From Ollibium composti (GTDB lineage: Bacteria; Pseudomonadota; Alphaproteobacteria; Rhizobiales; Rhizobiaceae), in NCBI RefSeq assembly GCF_004801285.1, contig NZ_SSNY01000002.1:124001-188000 (forward strand): a stretch of 64,000 nt of DNA, in the 5' to 3' direction. The notes beneath the pieces are model-generated. The model was not told the origin of the DNA, did not search any database, and saw only the letters and a program-made list of their open reading frames with translations. Shown piece after piece: positions 51,796 to 61,509 of the stretch. Each line of letters begins with the position of its first letter. The first letter of the stretch is position 1. The position numbers and the translations under genes were made by a program.

Positions 51796-52419
51796 CTACT
51801 GCACCGAGCCGACCAGTACCTGCTGGCCGTCGCGGATGGAAACCCAGCGGCCGGTGTTGTTGATCGCCTGCCGCTTGAGGTAGCGGTAGCCGGTCTGGTC
51901 CCACGCCCGCACCTTGTCCGTCAGGTTGTCGAGGATGTAGTCGCCCTTGTCGGTGCGCACCGTCAGCACCGCATGGCCTTCGCCGTCCGGCTTGCGCACC
52001 ACGGTGATCAGAAGATCGGCCAGCGACATGCCGAGCCGGTTCAGCCGCCGGCGCTTTTCCAGCACATAGTCCTCGCAGTCGCCGACACCCTTGTCGGGAT
52101 AGGCCCAGACCTCGTCCTTGCCGTAGATCTCGAGATCGCTCATCGGCTTGACGGCGGCGTTGACGGCGGCGTTGACGCTGCCGAGCTGGCGCCACAGCGC
52201 GGTCGTCATCCTGGCCGGGCCGAGATCGCTGGGCCGGATCGAGCACTCGCCGGGATTGGCCTTGCAGAACTCATAGTGGCCGATCGGCTGCGAGGTCAGC
52301 CCGCCGGTCGCCATGCCGCCCGCTGCCGAAGCCACGCCACCGGCCCATCCGGCTGTCGCCAGTGCCGCCGCAGCCGTCGCAAGAAGGCGCAGACCCAGCG
52401 CCACCGGTGAGGAATGCAT
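51796..52419 (-). CDS. transglutaminase-like cysteine peptidase (BTLCP)
   Basis: A 207-residue exported protein. The signal peptide covers about residues 1-33. The catalytic triad of bacterial transglutaminase-like cysteine peptidases is complete: C115 in GDCEDYVLEKRRRL, H149 in GEGHAVLTV and D164 in YILDN. These proteins process periplasmic or surface targets (as LapG does for adhesins); a LapD-like partner is not in the window. A CtrA-type box lies 22 bp upstream of the start, suggesting cell-cycle control. Confidence 0.9.
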   Translation of the reverse strand: MHSSPVALGLRLLATAAAALATAGWAGGVASAAGGMATGGLTSQPIGHYEFCKANPGECSIRPSDLGPARMTTALWRQLGSVNAAVNAAVKPMSDLEIYGKDEVWAYPDKGVGDCEDYVLEKRRRLNRLGMSLADLLITVVRKPDGEGHAVLTVRTDKGDYILDNLTDKVRAWDQTGYRYLKRQAINNTGRWVSIRDGQQVLVGSVQ

Positions 52420-52440
52420 GATCCCCGTTCACCCCTGTTG

Positions 52441-52455
52441 TTAACGAAACGTTAA
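52441..52455. promoter_or_regulatory. CtrA-type box upstream of the BTLCP gene
   Basis: TTAACGAAACGTTAA is a perfect TTAA-N7-TTAA match to the consensus of the alphaproteobacterial cell-cycle regulator CtrA and is itself palindromic. It lies 22 bp before the BTLCP ATG; the PHA depolymerase gene ends about 155 bp away on the same strand and is unlikely to be its target. Confidence 0.6.
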
Positions 52456-52610
52456 GGGGAGTTTACACTTCGTGTCAATTAACGCCTTCGGCCGATTGGC
52501 GGCATGGTTACTCACATCGCCGTGAGAGCGGCACTTGTGCAACAGTGCCCTGAGCGCCCCGTCTCTATGTGCGAGGGGTTTGCCGCCATGGCCCGGCGAG
52601 CGGCCCTGTT

Positions 52611-53888
52611 TCAGGCTCCGTTCGAGCGGACCAGCCGCGGCTTGGCCCTGGCGCGCTCGCCGCGACCATGGCTTGCCATGAAGGAAACGATGCGCGGCAC
52701 GATCTGGGCGCGGAAGCGCGAGCCGTTGAAGACGCCGTAGTGGCCGACGTCGGGCTGCATGTAATGCGCCTTCATGGCGTCGGGGATGTTGGCGCACAGC
52801 GCGTGCGCCGCCCGCGTCTGGCCGATGCCGGAAATGTCGTCGTTCTCGCCTTCGACGGTCAGCAGCGCCGTGTTGCGGATCGCCGCCGGCTCCACCGGCA
52901 CGCCGCGATGCGTCAGCTCGCCCTTCGGCAGGGCGTGGCGCACGAAGACGGTGTCCACCGTCTGCAGGTAGAATTCGGCGGTCAGGTCCATCACCGCCAG
53001 ATATTCGTCGTAGAACTCGCGGTGCTTGTCGGCGCCGTCGCCGTCGTTCTTCACCAGGTGAACGAAGAAGTCCTTGTGCGCGATGATGTGTCGGTCGAGG
53101 TTCATGCTCATGAAGCCGGACAGTTGCAGGAAGCCCGGATAGACCATGCGCCCGCAGCCCGGCACCGGCCAGGGCGCCGGCATGATGACGTTGTCGCGGA
53201 ACCATTCCGTGCCCTTTTCCTTGGCCAGCACGTTCACCGCCGTCGGGTGGCTGCGGGTGTCGATCGGCCCGCCCATAAGGGTCATGGTGGCCGGCGCGAA
53301 GCGGTCGCCCCTGGCCTCCATCAGCGCCACCGCCGCCAGCACCGGCACGGACGGCTGGCACACGGCCATGACGTGGATGTCGGGGCCGAGCTTGTGCAGC
53401 ATGGCGATGACGTAGTCGATATAGTCGTCGAGGTCGAAGCGGCCCTCCGTCATCGGCACCATGCGGGCGTCGACCCAGTCGGTGATGTAGACGTCGGCAT
53501 GCGGCAGCATGGCCTCCACCGTGCCGCGCAGGAGGGTGGCGTAGTGGCCCGACATCGGCGCCACGATCAGCAGCCTGGGATCGGACTGGCGGCCGGCGGG
53601 CAGGGCGCGTTCGAAATGCAGGAGGTTGCAGAACGGCCGCGACCAGACGGTCTTCTGGGCCACCGGCACGGTCTTGCCGTCGACGGTCGTGGCGTCGAGG
53701 CCGAAGGCCGGCTTGCCATAGCGGCGGGTGGTGCGCTCGAACAGTTCCGCCATGGCGGCGACGGAACGCCCCCAGGTGGTGTGGGCGACGGGGTTAAGCG
53801 GATTGGAATAGAAGATGCGCGTCGCATCGGCCAGCGCGCGTGCCGGCTGCAGCGCGGCATGGTTCATTTCATAAAGCTGATAGAACAT
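52611..53888 (-). CDS. phaZ: intracellular polyhydroxyalkanoate depolymerase
   Basis: A 425-residue PhaZ-type depolymerase that mobilises stored polyhydroxybutyrate. The nucleophile region is AVCQPSVPVLAA with Cys177 in place of the usual Ser, as in Ralstonia PhaZa1. MFYQLYEMNHA is the family's typical N-terminus, and GHYGVFNGSRFR holds the catalytic His. The ATG at 53888 is chosen by this N-terminus; the frame extends 19 codons upstream without a ribosome site. A GAGGTC lies just upstream. Confidence 0.94.
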   Translation of the reverse strand: MFYQLYEMNHAALQPARALADATRIFYSNPLNPVAHTTWGRSVAAMAELFERTTRRYGKPAFGLDATTVDGKTVPVAQKTVWSRPFCNLLHFERALPAGRQSDPRLLIVAPMSGHYATLLRGTVEAMLPHADVYITDWVDARMVPMTEGRFDLDDYIDYVIAMLHKLGPDIHVMAVCQPSVPVLAAVALMEARGDRFAPATMTLMGGPIDTRSHPTAVNVLAKEKGTEWFRDNVIMPAPWPVPGCGRMVYPGFLQLSGFMSMNLDRHIIAHKDFFVHLVKNDGDGADKHREFYDEYLAVMDLTAEFYLQTVDTVFVRHALPKGELTHRGVPVEPAAIRNTALLTVEGENDDISGIGQTRAAHALCANIPDAMKAHYMQPDVGHYGVFNGSRFRAQIVPRIVSFMASHGRGERARAKPRLVRSNGA

Positions 53889-54146
53889 CGAGACCTCTGC
53901 TGTCCGCCACGACCAAAAGGTCGACGCGCGGCGCCGAGCCCTCATTACGCTACAGGAAAGTTAACGCGAAATTGCTGCGGCGCAATACGTTACGGTGCGT
54001 AAGTGGGTCGATACTTTGGTCCAACGGCCGGATTTCTCTGCGATTTGGCCGCAGCCGGCTAGGAATTCGTGGCGCGCGGATGCGGCAGCGCAAAACGAAG
54101 ACGCCGCCCGATGGCCGCGTCTTCGTTGATTCGGCCCGCCGAAGCG

Positions 54147-54506
54147 TCAGATACGGGCGGAGCAGACGGGCGCGTGGCCGGAGCCGATCATGCCGATCTG
54201 CCTGGCGGCGGCGCGCGAGAGGTCGAGCACGCGGCCCTTGATGAACGGTCCGCGATCGTTGATGCGCACCACCACGCTCTTGCCGTTGCGCTGGTTGGTC
54301 ACCTTCAGGCGGGTGCCGAAGGGCAGGGTGCGATGGGCGGCCGTCAGCGCGGCGGGATTCATGCGCTCGCCCGAGGCCGTGCGCGAATGCAGTGCGTACC
54401 AGGAGGCGCGGCCGCATTGGGCGGCGGCGGGGCTGACGGAGGCGCCGAGCGTCAGGCCGGCGGCGACGGTCGCCACGGCGAGCGCGGCTGGTGTGCAGAT
54501 CTTCAT
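54147..54506 (-). CDS. RlpA-like double-psi beta-barrel septal protein
   Basis: A 119-residue exported protein: signal peptide 1-30 (cleavage near AAA-QC), then an RlpA double-psi barrel with [47 protein letters not shown] and [14 protein letters not shown]. The catalytic-type residues of RlpA lytic transglycosylases (the Asp in NDRGPF and the His region near HRTLPFG) are present. It lacks the SPOR domain of classical RlpA, so septal targeting is uncertain. An alternative in-frame TTG lies 8 codons upstream. Confidence 0.9.
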   Translation of the reverse strand: MKICTPAALAVATVAAGLTLGASVSPAAAQCGRASWYALHSRTASGERMNPAALTAAHRTLPFGTRLKVTNQRNGKSVVVRINDRGPFIKGRVLDLSRAAARQIGMIGSGHAPVCSARI

Positions 54507-54941
54507 TCCTTGGGAGGGCTCCGTTGACAATTACGGAGGCGCGTAGGGTCAAATGAGGCGGCAAATGGGGCGAGTTTCTGTCGGTTCCGTGGCAGAGGCA
54601 CACGTTTGGAGTCGCCGCGAAACAGTATGTCAGGAGTCCAGGTGTCCTAGACTGGCCGGATTTATCAAATTGTTAACGCTTCATCCAACGCCAGGACAGC
54701 GGCGTTGCTGTTCAATTCGCGGTCTCGATTGTCCGAAACTCCCCTTTTGCTTCCAACGCGGAAGCGGGAGGCCGGCACATCCGAAAGCGGCATATCCATT
54801 GCTCTTTCGGACGAATGTCCGGCTCGCTTGGGCCTCTATACTGTAGCGCTGCCACCGTATGCGGGGACAGATGCCGAGAACGCCGCTGCCGCCCGTGCCG
54901 TGTCTCAAACCGGACACTGTCGGCCTCGGGACGAGGTAGTC
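54507..54941. other. 435-bp divergent intergenic region
   Basis: Separates the RlpA-like gene from the ATP-grasp gene. The plus frame of the ATP-grasp protein stays open back to 54705 but has no family resemblance there. An AT-richer patch near 54660-54680 could hold promoters. Nothing else is evident. Confidence 0.4.
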
Positions 54942-56318
54942 ATGAAGCCGCGCGTTTTGTTCCTGTCGCTGCTCAACAATGTCGGGCTGGGCCGTATCAT
55001 TTGCGCCATGGCGTCCAGCGGATGCGAATGCGGCATCCTCAGCCCGCCCGGCTTCTACTATGCCCAGACCCGTTTTGCCGAACGCAGGTTCCAACTGCCG
55101 CGCCATCTCGGTGTGTGGCGGGGGCTGCTGGCGGTCCAGTACGCGCTGGAGACCCTCCTTTGGCAATGGCCTCCGGACGTCGTCTTCCCGTTGGACGATG
55201 TCGCGTCGTGGCTGCTGAGGGGCATGGTGCTCGGCGGCCTCACATCGATCAGGCTGACGCAAGTGATCGAACGATCGCTGGGACCCTCGAAAGGCTATTC
55301 AGCCTGCCTCAGCCGCTTCGAACTGATGTCGTTGGCTTCCGGACTAGGGGTAAGAACGCCGCACACGGTACAGGCGCGCACACGCGCTGCGTTCTTCGAC
55401 GCCGTCGAATCCTGGGGATATCCGGTCGTGGTGAAGTCGGAATTCACCTGCGGCGGCGCCGGCGTGACCGTGGCCGCGGATCGTGGTGAACTGGAAAATT
55501 GCGCGGCGAGGTATTTTCCCGCATCGCCGGCCCGGCTGCGTTCCCTGAGGAGCGGGGTCAGGAAAATGATATGGCGCCGCGCCGGCATTCCGCAACCGCG
55601 CGGCAATGCGCCGGTGTTGCAGAGCCATATAGCGGGCGGGCCGGCCATGACGATGGTCGCCGCGCGGGAGGGCCATGTCCTGGAAAGTGTCAGCTTCGTC
55701 GCCGAGCGCGTCAATCCGGCGGTCACCGGTGTCAGCACCGTCGTCCGCCACATCGAGCACGAGGAGATGAGGCAGACGGCCCGGCGGATCGTCGCCGCCC
55801 TTGGCTGCTCCGGCTTCATCAGCTTCGATTTCATGCTGAGCCCGGGAGCCCGGGAGGCCTTCCTGATCGAGATGAACGCCCGCGCCATCGGCACGGGCCA
55901 TCTCGGGGCCATGTTCGGTCACGACGTCTGCGGAGCCTTGGCCGCCGACCTTGGCGGGTGGCCTCGGCCGATGCCGCGTCCGCTCTGGGATAAGGAAAAA
56001 TCGATCGCCCTGTTCCCCAGGGACCTCGAGCGCGAGCCGGAAAACCTTGCGCGGTACAAGGCGGGAGACATCCATCTCGACCTGCCAACCGACGATCCGG
56101 CCCTTGTCGAGGCCTATCTCGGCTACCTGGCCAAACAGGTGCCCGGCGGCGTCGACGGGATCCGGACGGCGCTGGCCCTGCCGCCCGGCCAGCCGAAATG
56201 GAGAAGCACCGTTGCGGCCGGGCTGAAGCGGCTCGCGGGTCCTGGCCCGTTGGCCGGCGAATCCCCCGATGTCGCGCTCGGAGCCTCGCGGCCCAAGAAA
56301 GCCGAAGACCGGGGATGA
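54942..56318 (+). CDS. ATP-grasp domain protein, function unknown
   Basis: A 458-residue protein with an N-terminal Rossmann-like region (KPRVLFLSLLNNVGLGRIICAMASSG) and a carbamoyl-phosphate-synthase-like ATP-grasp core: GYPVVVKSEFTCGGAGVTVAAD near 165, VLQSHIAGGPAMTMVA near 225, and the metal-site strand EAFLIEMNARAIGTGHLG near 310. ATP-grasp enzymes of this style make peptides or modify cell-envelope compounds. GAGG lies 6 bp before the ATG. It reads toward the tRNA-Leu gene; no partner gene tells the substrate. Confidence 0.75.
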   Translation: MKPRVLFLSLLNNVGLGRIICAMASSGCECGILSPPGFYYAQTRFAERRFQLPRHLGVWRGLLAVQYALETLLWQWPPDVVFPLDDVASWLLRGMVLGGLTSIRLTQVIERSLGPSKGYSACLSRFELMSLASGLGVRTPHTVQARTRAAFFDAVESWGYPVVVKSEFTCGGAGVTVAADRGELENCAARYFPASPARLRSLRSGVRKMIWRRAGIPQPRGNAPVLQSHIAGGPAMTMVAAREGHVLESVSFVAERVNPAVTGVSTVVRHIEHEEMRQTARRIVAALGCSGFISFDFMLSPGAREAFLIEMNARAIGTGHLGAMFGHDVCGALAADLGGWPRPMPRPLWDKEKSIALFPRDLEREPENLARYKAGDIHLDLPTDDPALVEAYLGYLAKQVPGGVDGIRTALALPPGQPKWRSTVAAGLKRLAGPGPLAGESPDVALGASRPKKAEDRG

Positions 56319-56474
56319 CCCGCTCAGCCTCGGCTTTCCGTCCATCACGGTGAACCGGCCGTCTCTGCCCGCATGACCGTCGAAAACCATCGCGTCCGGC
56401 GGCGTTGCCATCCGGATTCGGCTGCTCGAACAAAACGGTGGAAAGCGGAAAAAACCGTCACCCCTGAAAAGGGA

Positions 56475-56559
56475 TGGTGCCCAGAAGAGGACTCGAACCT
56501 CCACTCCTTGCGGAACACGGACCTGAACCGTGCGCGTCTACCAATTCCGCCATCTGGGC
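56475..56559 (-). tRNA. tRNA-Leu (CAG)
   Basis: 85 nt with encoded CCA. The acceptor stem GCCCAGA pairs with TCTGGGC; discriminator A; D-loop with GGCGGAATTGGTAGAC; anticodon stem CACGG/CCGTG around loop TTCAGGT (anticodon CAG); a long variable arm as in class II tRNAs; and the T-arm GAGGTTCGAGTCCTC. No integration scar or duplicated 3' end is seen nearby. Confidence 0.96.
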
Positions 56560-56692
56560 TGGTGGGCGCTCATGTAAGCGGGCAGGCGATGCCTGTCAAC
56601 GCGCTTTTTTCGGGCAACGCGCGGCCCGCTCGCGGCGGCACCGAATATTAGCCTTTGCGCGCTAGCCTGGCTGCAACAGACAAGGACAGGCG

Positions 56693-58066
56693 ATGGCGAC
56701 GGAACCGGCCGGCCCGCTGCGGGCATGGAGACGCTGGCGGCTGCCGGGGCGCGGCGGCGACGGCGCCGATTCCGAGCGCGGCATTCGCCGCGCCGCCGGC
56801 TCGGCATTCCTCATCCGCATCGCCAATGCCGGGCTCGCCTATGTGTCGCAGATCCTCATGGCGCGCTGGATGGGCACCTTCGAATATGGCGTCTACGTCT
56901 ATGTCTGGACCTGGGTGCTCCTGGTCGGCACCGTGGCCGACCTCGGCTTCGCGGTCACCGCGCAGCGCTTCATTCCGCGCTACACGCAGGAAGGCGATCT
57001 CGACCGTGTGCGCGGCTTCATCCTCGCCAGCCGCTGGGTGCCGGGCTTCTTCGTCACGCTTCTGGCCGTCGTCGCGGCAGTGTCGATCTGGCTGCTCGAC
57101 GGCAGGATCGACGCCTATCTGGTCTTCCCGCTCTATCTCGCCTGCCTTGCACTGCCGCCCTACGGCCTGACCGGCGCTCAGGACGGCGTGGCGCGCGCCT
57201 TCGGCTGGATCAACCTGGCGCTGGTGCCGCCATTCATCCTGAGGCCGCTGCTGCTGCTCGCCATCATGCTCGGCCTGTTCGCCGCCGGCCTGCCGCTCGA
57301 CGCGACGGCCGCCATGTGGGCGGCGGTGGCGGCCACATGGCTGACCTCCATCGGCCAGATCGCGATCCTGGACCGGCGTGTCGGCGCACGGCTGGAAAGC
57401 GGGCCGCGACGTTATGCGCACCGGCTGTGGGTGGTCTCGGCGTTGCCGATCCTGTTCGCCAACATCTTCCAGTTCATGCTGAGCTATGTCGGCGTGATCC
57501 TGTTGCAGGCCTATCGCTCGCCCACCGACGTCGCCATCTTCTATGCCGCCACCAAGGTCACGGCGATCGTCTCGATGGTCTATTTCGCCGTCTCGGCCTC
57601 GGCCACGCACCGCTTCGCCGCGTTCGAGGCGGCGGGCGACCGGCCGGGCCTCGCCGCCTTCTATGCCGGGTCGATCCGCTGGATGTTCTGGCCGACGGTT
57701 CTCGTCGGCACCGTCATCCTTGCGTTCGGCAAGCCGCTTCTGTGGCTGTTCGGCGCCGAGTTCATGGCCGGCTACTGGCTGATGTGGGTGCTGGTCGCCG
57801 GGCTCGCGCTCCGCGCGGCGATAGGGCCGGGCGAGCAGTTCCTCAACATGATGGGCCGGCAACGGCTCTGCGCGGCCATTTATGCCGCCGCCTTCGCCTT
57901 CAACCTGGCGCTCTGTCTGGCGCTGGTTCCCGGCTGGGGCGCCATGGGTGCGGCGGTCGCCGCCACCGCATCCATCGCGCTGGAATCGCTGCTGATCTTC
58001 CTCGCCATCCGGCAAAACTTCGCCATCCGGGCCTTCATCGGCCTTGCCGGAGCAACGCGAGGCTGA
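56693..58066 (+). CDS. oligosaccharide flippase (MATE/Wzx-like)
   Basis: A 457-residue membrane protein with about 12-14 predicted helices after a basic, Gly-rich N-tail (to about residue 35). The AGSAFLIRIANAGLAYVSQILMARWMGTFEYGVYVYVWTW opening is typical of the polysaccharide flippase superfamily (Wzx/RfbX, PF01943/PF13440). It should move a lipid-linked sugar across the inner membrane. No glycosyltransferases lie beside it, so the glycan is unknown. It converges with gpmA, 15 bp away. Confidence 0.88.
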   Translation: MATEPAGPLRAWRRWRLPGRGGDGADSERGIRRAAGSAFLIRIANAGLAYVSQILMARWMGTFEYGVYVYVWTWVLLVGTVADLGFAVTAQRFIPRYTQEGDLDRVRGFILASRWVPGFFVTLLAVVAAVSIWLLDGRIDAYLVFPLYLACLALPPYGLTGAQDGVARAFGWINLALVPPFILRPLLLLAIMLGLFAAGLPLDATAAMWAAVAATWLTSIGQIAILDRRVGARLESGPRRYAHRLWVVSALPILFANIFQFMLSYVGVILLQAYRSPTDVAIFYAATKVTAIVSMVYFAVSASATHRFAAFEAAGDRPGLAAFYAGSIRWMFWPTVLVGTVILAFGKPLLWLFGAEFMAGYWLMWVLVAGLALRAAIGPGEQFLNMMGRQRLCAAIYAAAFAFNLALCLALVPGWGAMGAAVAATASIALESLLIFLAIRQNFAIRAFIGLAGATRG

Positions 58067-58081
58067 CGCGTGTGCGGCCGG

Positions 58082-58699
58082 TCAGGCCAGCACTTCCTTC
58101 GAGGCGACCGTGGAATCGGCGTTGAGCCGGTAGACGATCGGCACGCCGGTTCCGAGTTCCATGCCGACGACCTCTTCGCCGGAGAGCCCGTCGAGCGCCA
58201 TGATGAGGGCGCGCAGCGAGTTGCCGTGCGCGGCCACCAGAACCGTGCCGCCGGCAAGCACATGCGGCTGCAGGTCGTGCAGGTAGTAGGGCCAGACGCG
58301 CGCGCCGGTATCCTTCAGGCTTTCGCCGCCGGGCGGCTGCACGTCGTAGGAGCGGCGCCAGATGTGCACCTGTTCCTCGCCCCACTTCTTGCGCGCGTCG
58401 TCCTTGTTGAGGCCGGAAAGGTCGCCGTAGTCGCGTTCGTTGAGCGCCTGGTCGCGCACCGTCTTCAAATCGCCCTGGCCGACGCCGTCGAGGATGAGCT
58501 GGCAGGTCCTCTGCGCCCGCTTCAGCGCCGAGGTGAAGGCGATGTCGAATTTCAGGCCGCGCGCCTTCAGCTTTTCGCCGGCGGCCTTGGCTTCCGCCAC
58601 GCCCTGTTCGGTCAGGTCGACGTCACGCCAGCCGGTGAACAGGTTCTTCAGGTTCCATTCGCTCTGGCCGTGGCGCACGAGCACGAGGGTTCGCGACAT
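58082..58699 (-). CDS. gpmA: 2,3-bisphosphoglycerate-dependent phosphoglycerate mutase
   Basis: A 205-residue glycolytic mutase interconverting 3- and 2-phosphoglycerate. [18 protein letters not shown] gives the phosphohistidine (H10); [34 protein letters not shown] and PPGGESLKD hold substrate residues; AAHGNSLRA holds the second His. It is shorter than E. coli GpmA (250 aa), as usual for alphaproteobacteria. The ATG at 58699 has GGGAGAAAA before it. It starts 29 bp after dapB and ends the minus-strand run. Confidence 0.95.
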   Translation of the reverse strand: MSRTLVLVRHGQSEWNLKNLFTGWRDVDLTEQGVAEAKAAGEKLKARGLKFDIAFTSALKRAQRTCQLILDGVGQGDLKTVRDQALNERDYGDLSGLNKDDARKKWGEEQVHIWRRSYDVQPPGGESLKDTGARVWPYYLHDLQPHVLAGGTVLVAAHGNSLRALIMALDGLSGEEVVGMELGTGVPIVYRLNADSTVASKEVLA

Positions 58700-58728
58700 T
58701 TTTTCTCCCTTCACGATTGCGCGGGGCG

Positions 58729-59568
58729 TCAGCTCAGGCCGAGCACGTCCCGCATCGAATACAATCCCGGCTTGCGGCTGCGCGCCCACAGCGCCGCCTT
58801 GACGGCGCCGCGCGCGAAGATGGCGCGGTCCTCTGCCTGGTGCGTCAGCGCGATGCGCTCGCCCTGTCCCGACAGAAAGACCGTGTGCTCGCCGACCACG
58901 GAACCGCCGCGCAGCGAGGCGAAGCCGATGGCGCCGGTGCGGCGCGCGCCGGTGAGGCCGTCGCGTCCGCGCTCGCTGTTCTCGGCAAGGGCGATGGCGC
59001 GGCCTTCCGCCGCCGCCTCGCCGAGCAGAAGTGCCGTGCCCGACGGCGCATCGACCTTGTGGCGGTGATGCATCTCCAGCACCTCGATGTCGAAATCCTC
59101 CGGAGCGAGCGCGCGTGCGGCCTGTTCCACCAGCACCGCAAGCAGGTTGACGCCGAGGCTCATATTACCGGACTTGACGATGGTGGCGTGGCGCGCGGCG
59201 GCGGCGATCGCCGCGTCGTCCTGCGGCGTGCAACCGGTGGTGCCGACGACATGGACGATGCGCGCCTGCGCCGCGTAGCCGGCGAATTCGACCGACGCCG
59301 CGGGCTGGGTGAAGTCGAGTACGCCGTCGGCTTTCGCGAAGGCGGGCAGCGGATCGTCGCCGATGACGATGCCGTTGGCGCCGATGCCGGCGAGTTCGCC
59401 GGCATCCCGGCCGAGCGCCGGCGAGCCTGTCCTCTCGATGGCGGCGGCGAGGCGCGCGCCGGGAATGGCGGCGATGGTGCGGATCAGCGTCTGTCCCATG
59501 CGTCCGCCGGCGCCGACGACGACGAGGCCCATATCTGTGGCTTGCGGCGTGGCTTCCTGGGCACTCAT
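58729..59568 (-). CDS. dapB: 4-hydroxy-tetrahydrodipicolinate reductase
   Basis: A 279-residue lysine/diaminopimelate enzyme. NAD(P)H motif GAGGRMGQ at 19-26; VGTTG near 108; catalytic [15 protein letters not shown] with H167/H168/K171; [16 protein letters not shown] near 230. All fit DapB of normal length. Its ATG overlaps the stop of the ABC exporter gene upstream by 4 bp, so it is co-translated. Essential for cell-wall diaminopimelate and lysine synthesis. Confidence 0.97.
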   Translation of the reverse strand: MSAQEATPQATDMGLVVVGAGGRMGQTLIRTIAAIPGARLAAAIERTGSPALGRDAGELAGIGANGIVIGDDPLPAFAKADGVLDFTQPAASVEFAGYAAQARIVHVVGTTGCTPQDDAAIAAAARHATIVKSGNMSLGVNLLAVLVEQAARALAPEDFDIEVLEMHHRHKVDAPSGTALLLGEAAAEGRAIALAENSERGRDGLTGARRTGAIGFASLRGGSVVGEHTVFLSGQGERIALTHQAEDRAIFARGAVKAALWARSRKPGLYSMRDVLGLS

Positions 59569-61466
59569 GCCTTGCTCCTCGCGGTCTTGCGGCCGCGTCC
59601 CTGTTCGGGGGCCTGCGGCGCCGGTTCTTCGACTTCCGCGCGATCGTCGACGAGGCCGAGCCCGTGGCCGCCTTGCAGGCGGTGGAAGCGGGCGTAGACG
59701 CCGTCGGCGTCCGCCAGCAGCTGCGCGTGGGTGCCCTGTTCGGCCAGCCGCCCTTCCTCCAGCACGACGATATGGTCGGCGTTGACCACGGTCGACAGGC
59801 GGTGCGCAATGACGATGGTGGTGCGCCCCTGCATGATTTCGCCGAGCGCCTGCTGCACGCGCGCTTCCGATTCGTTGTCGAGCGCCGACGTCGCTTCGTC
59901 GAGCAGCAGGATCGGCGCGTCGCGCACGATGGCGCGCGCGATCGACAGGCGCTGGCGCTGGCCGCCCGAAAGCGTGACGCCGTTCTCGCCGACCTCGGTG
60001 TCGTATCCCTGCGGCTGCTGGCGGATGAACTCGTCCGCCGCCGCCAGCCCGGCCGCCTGTTCGATTTCGCCGTCGGTGGCGTCGAGGCGACCGTAGCGGA
60101 TGTTGTCGCGGATGGTGCCTTCGAACAGGTAGGGCTGCTGCGAGACATAGGCGATGGCGCCGCGCAGCGACTTCTTCGTCACCTTCGAGATGTCCTGCCC
60201 GTCGACGGAGATGGTGCCGGCGTCGACATCGTAGAAGCGCTGCAGCAGCGCCACCAGCGTCGACTTGCCGGCGCCCGAGGCGCCGACGATGGCCGTCGTC
60301 TTGCCGGCGGCGGCGACAAAACTCAGGTCGCGCAGCACCGGCGCGTCCTCGGCATAGCCGAAGCGGATGGCGTCGAAGCGCACCTCGCCGTTCTTGACGT
60401 GCAGGGCGGTAGCGCCCGCCGAATCACCCTGTTGCGGCTCGAGGTCGAGGATCTCGTAGATCATGCGGGCGTTGACCAGCGCGCGCTCCATGCCGACCTG
60501 CACGCGCGCCAGCCGCCTGGCCGGGTCGTAGGCGAGCAGCAGCGCGGTGATGAAGGCGAAGATCGTTCCGGGCGGCTCGCCGGCGACTGTGGCGCGGTAG
60601 CCGGCATAGGCGATGACGCCGGAAACGGCGAAGCCGGCGAGGATCTCGGCGATCGGGTTCAGCCGCTCGGAGACGCGGGCGATGCGGTTGGCGCGCTGCT
60701 CGGCGGCGCTCACCAGCTCGCTGATGCGCCGCGACAGCACGTCCTCCATGGTGAAGGCCTTGACGATGGCGATGCCCTGCGTCGCCTCCTGCATGGCGCC
60801 GATCAGCCGCGAATTGATCTGCACGGCCTCGCGCGTCGCCCGCCTCAGTCGCTTCATCAGGTAGACCACGGCATAGATCAGCGGCGGGCCGATGAGCAGC
60901 GACATCAGCGACAGGAACGGATCCTGCACCACCATCACCGCGATCAGGCCGACCAGCGAGACGGCGTCGCGGGCGACGGAGGTGAGAGTCATGGAGAGCA
61001 GATCGCGCACGCCGTTGACGTTCTCGTTGATCTGGGCGGCGAGGCGGCCGGAGCGCGTGTCGTTGTAGAAGCCCATGCCGAGGCGCATGAGATGGTCGAA
61101 CAGGCGCCGCTGGTAGCGGGCGACGAGATTGTTGCCGATCTTGGCCAGCGTCACCGCCTGGCCGTAGGTCGCCAGCCCCCGGATGACGAAGGCGGCGAAG
61201 AGCGACAGGCAGATGAGGGCGACGAGGTCGCCGCGCTGGCGATAGAAGATCTCGTTGATGACGTCGCGCATGATCCATGCGGTGAAGGCCGTCGTGGCGG
61301 CCACCGCGACCAGGCAGACGATGGCGAAGACGTAGTGCCAGACATAGTCGCGGCCGTTCTCGGCGAGGATGCGGCGGATGACCGTCGCGATCTCGCGGGA
61401 TTTCGTCTGCGGTGCCTTATCTGCGTTCAAGGAGCCGTTCCGTGTCTTGGGCCGGGCGCCCCTCAT
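59565..61466 (-). CDS. ABC exporter with fused permease and ATPase (MsbA-like)
   Basis: A 633-residue half-transporter. Six membrane helices span about 40-330 ([23 protein letters not shown] first). The nucleotide-binding domain follows: Walker [12 protein letters not shown]-loop YVSQQPYLF, signature TLSGGQRQR, Walker [14 protein letters not shown]-loop IAHRLST. It resembles MsbA/LmrA-type lipid or drug exporters and would act as a dimer in the inner membrane. A charged C-terminal extension is rich in Glu, Pro and Arg. Substrate unknown; its position between glk and dapB appears fixed by synteny, not by function. Confidence 0.92.
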   Translation of the reverse strand: MRGARPKTRNGSLNADKAPQTKSREIATVIRRILAENGRDYVWHYVFAIVCLVAVAATTAFTAWIMRDVINEIFYRQRGDLVALICLSLFAAFVIRGLATYGQAVTLAKIGNNLVARYQRRLFDHLMRLGMGFYNDTRSGRLAAQINENVNGVRDLLSMTLTSVARDAVSLVGLIAVMVVQDPFLSLMSLLIGPPLIYAVVYLMKRLRRATREAVQINSRLIGAMQEATQGIAIVKAFTMEDVLSRRISELVSAAEQRANRIARVSERLNPIAEILAGFAVSGVIAYAGYRATVAGEPPGTIFAFITALLLAYDPARRLARVQVGMERALVNARMIYEILDLEPQQGDSAGATALHVKNGEVRFDAIRFGYAEDAPVLRDLSFVAAAGKTTAIVGASGAGKSTLVALLQRFYDVDAGTISVDGQDISKVTKKSLRGAIAYVSQQPYLFEGTIRDNIRYGRLDATDGEIEQAAGLAAADEFIRQQPQGYDTEVGENGVTLSGGQRQRLSIARAIVRDAPILLLDEATSALDNESEARVQQALGEIMQGRTTIVIAHRLSTVVNADHIVVLEEGRLAEQGTHAQLLADADGVYARFHRLQGGHGLGLVDDRAEVEEPAPQAPEQGRGRKTARSKA

Positions 61467-61509
61467 AACGCCCCGAAAGCGGATTGCCTATGCCCCGAAG
61501 CCGAAAAGC

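Noticed and set aside
56475-56559. tRNA-Leu as an island attachment site
   Set aside because: No duplicated tRNA 3' end or integrase nearby; both flanks look like core chromosome.
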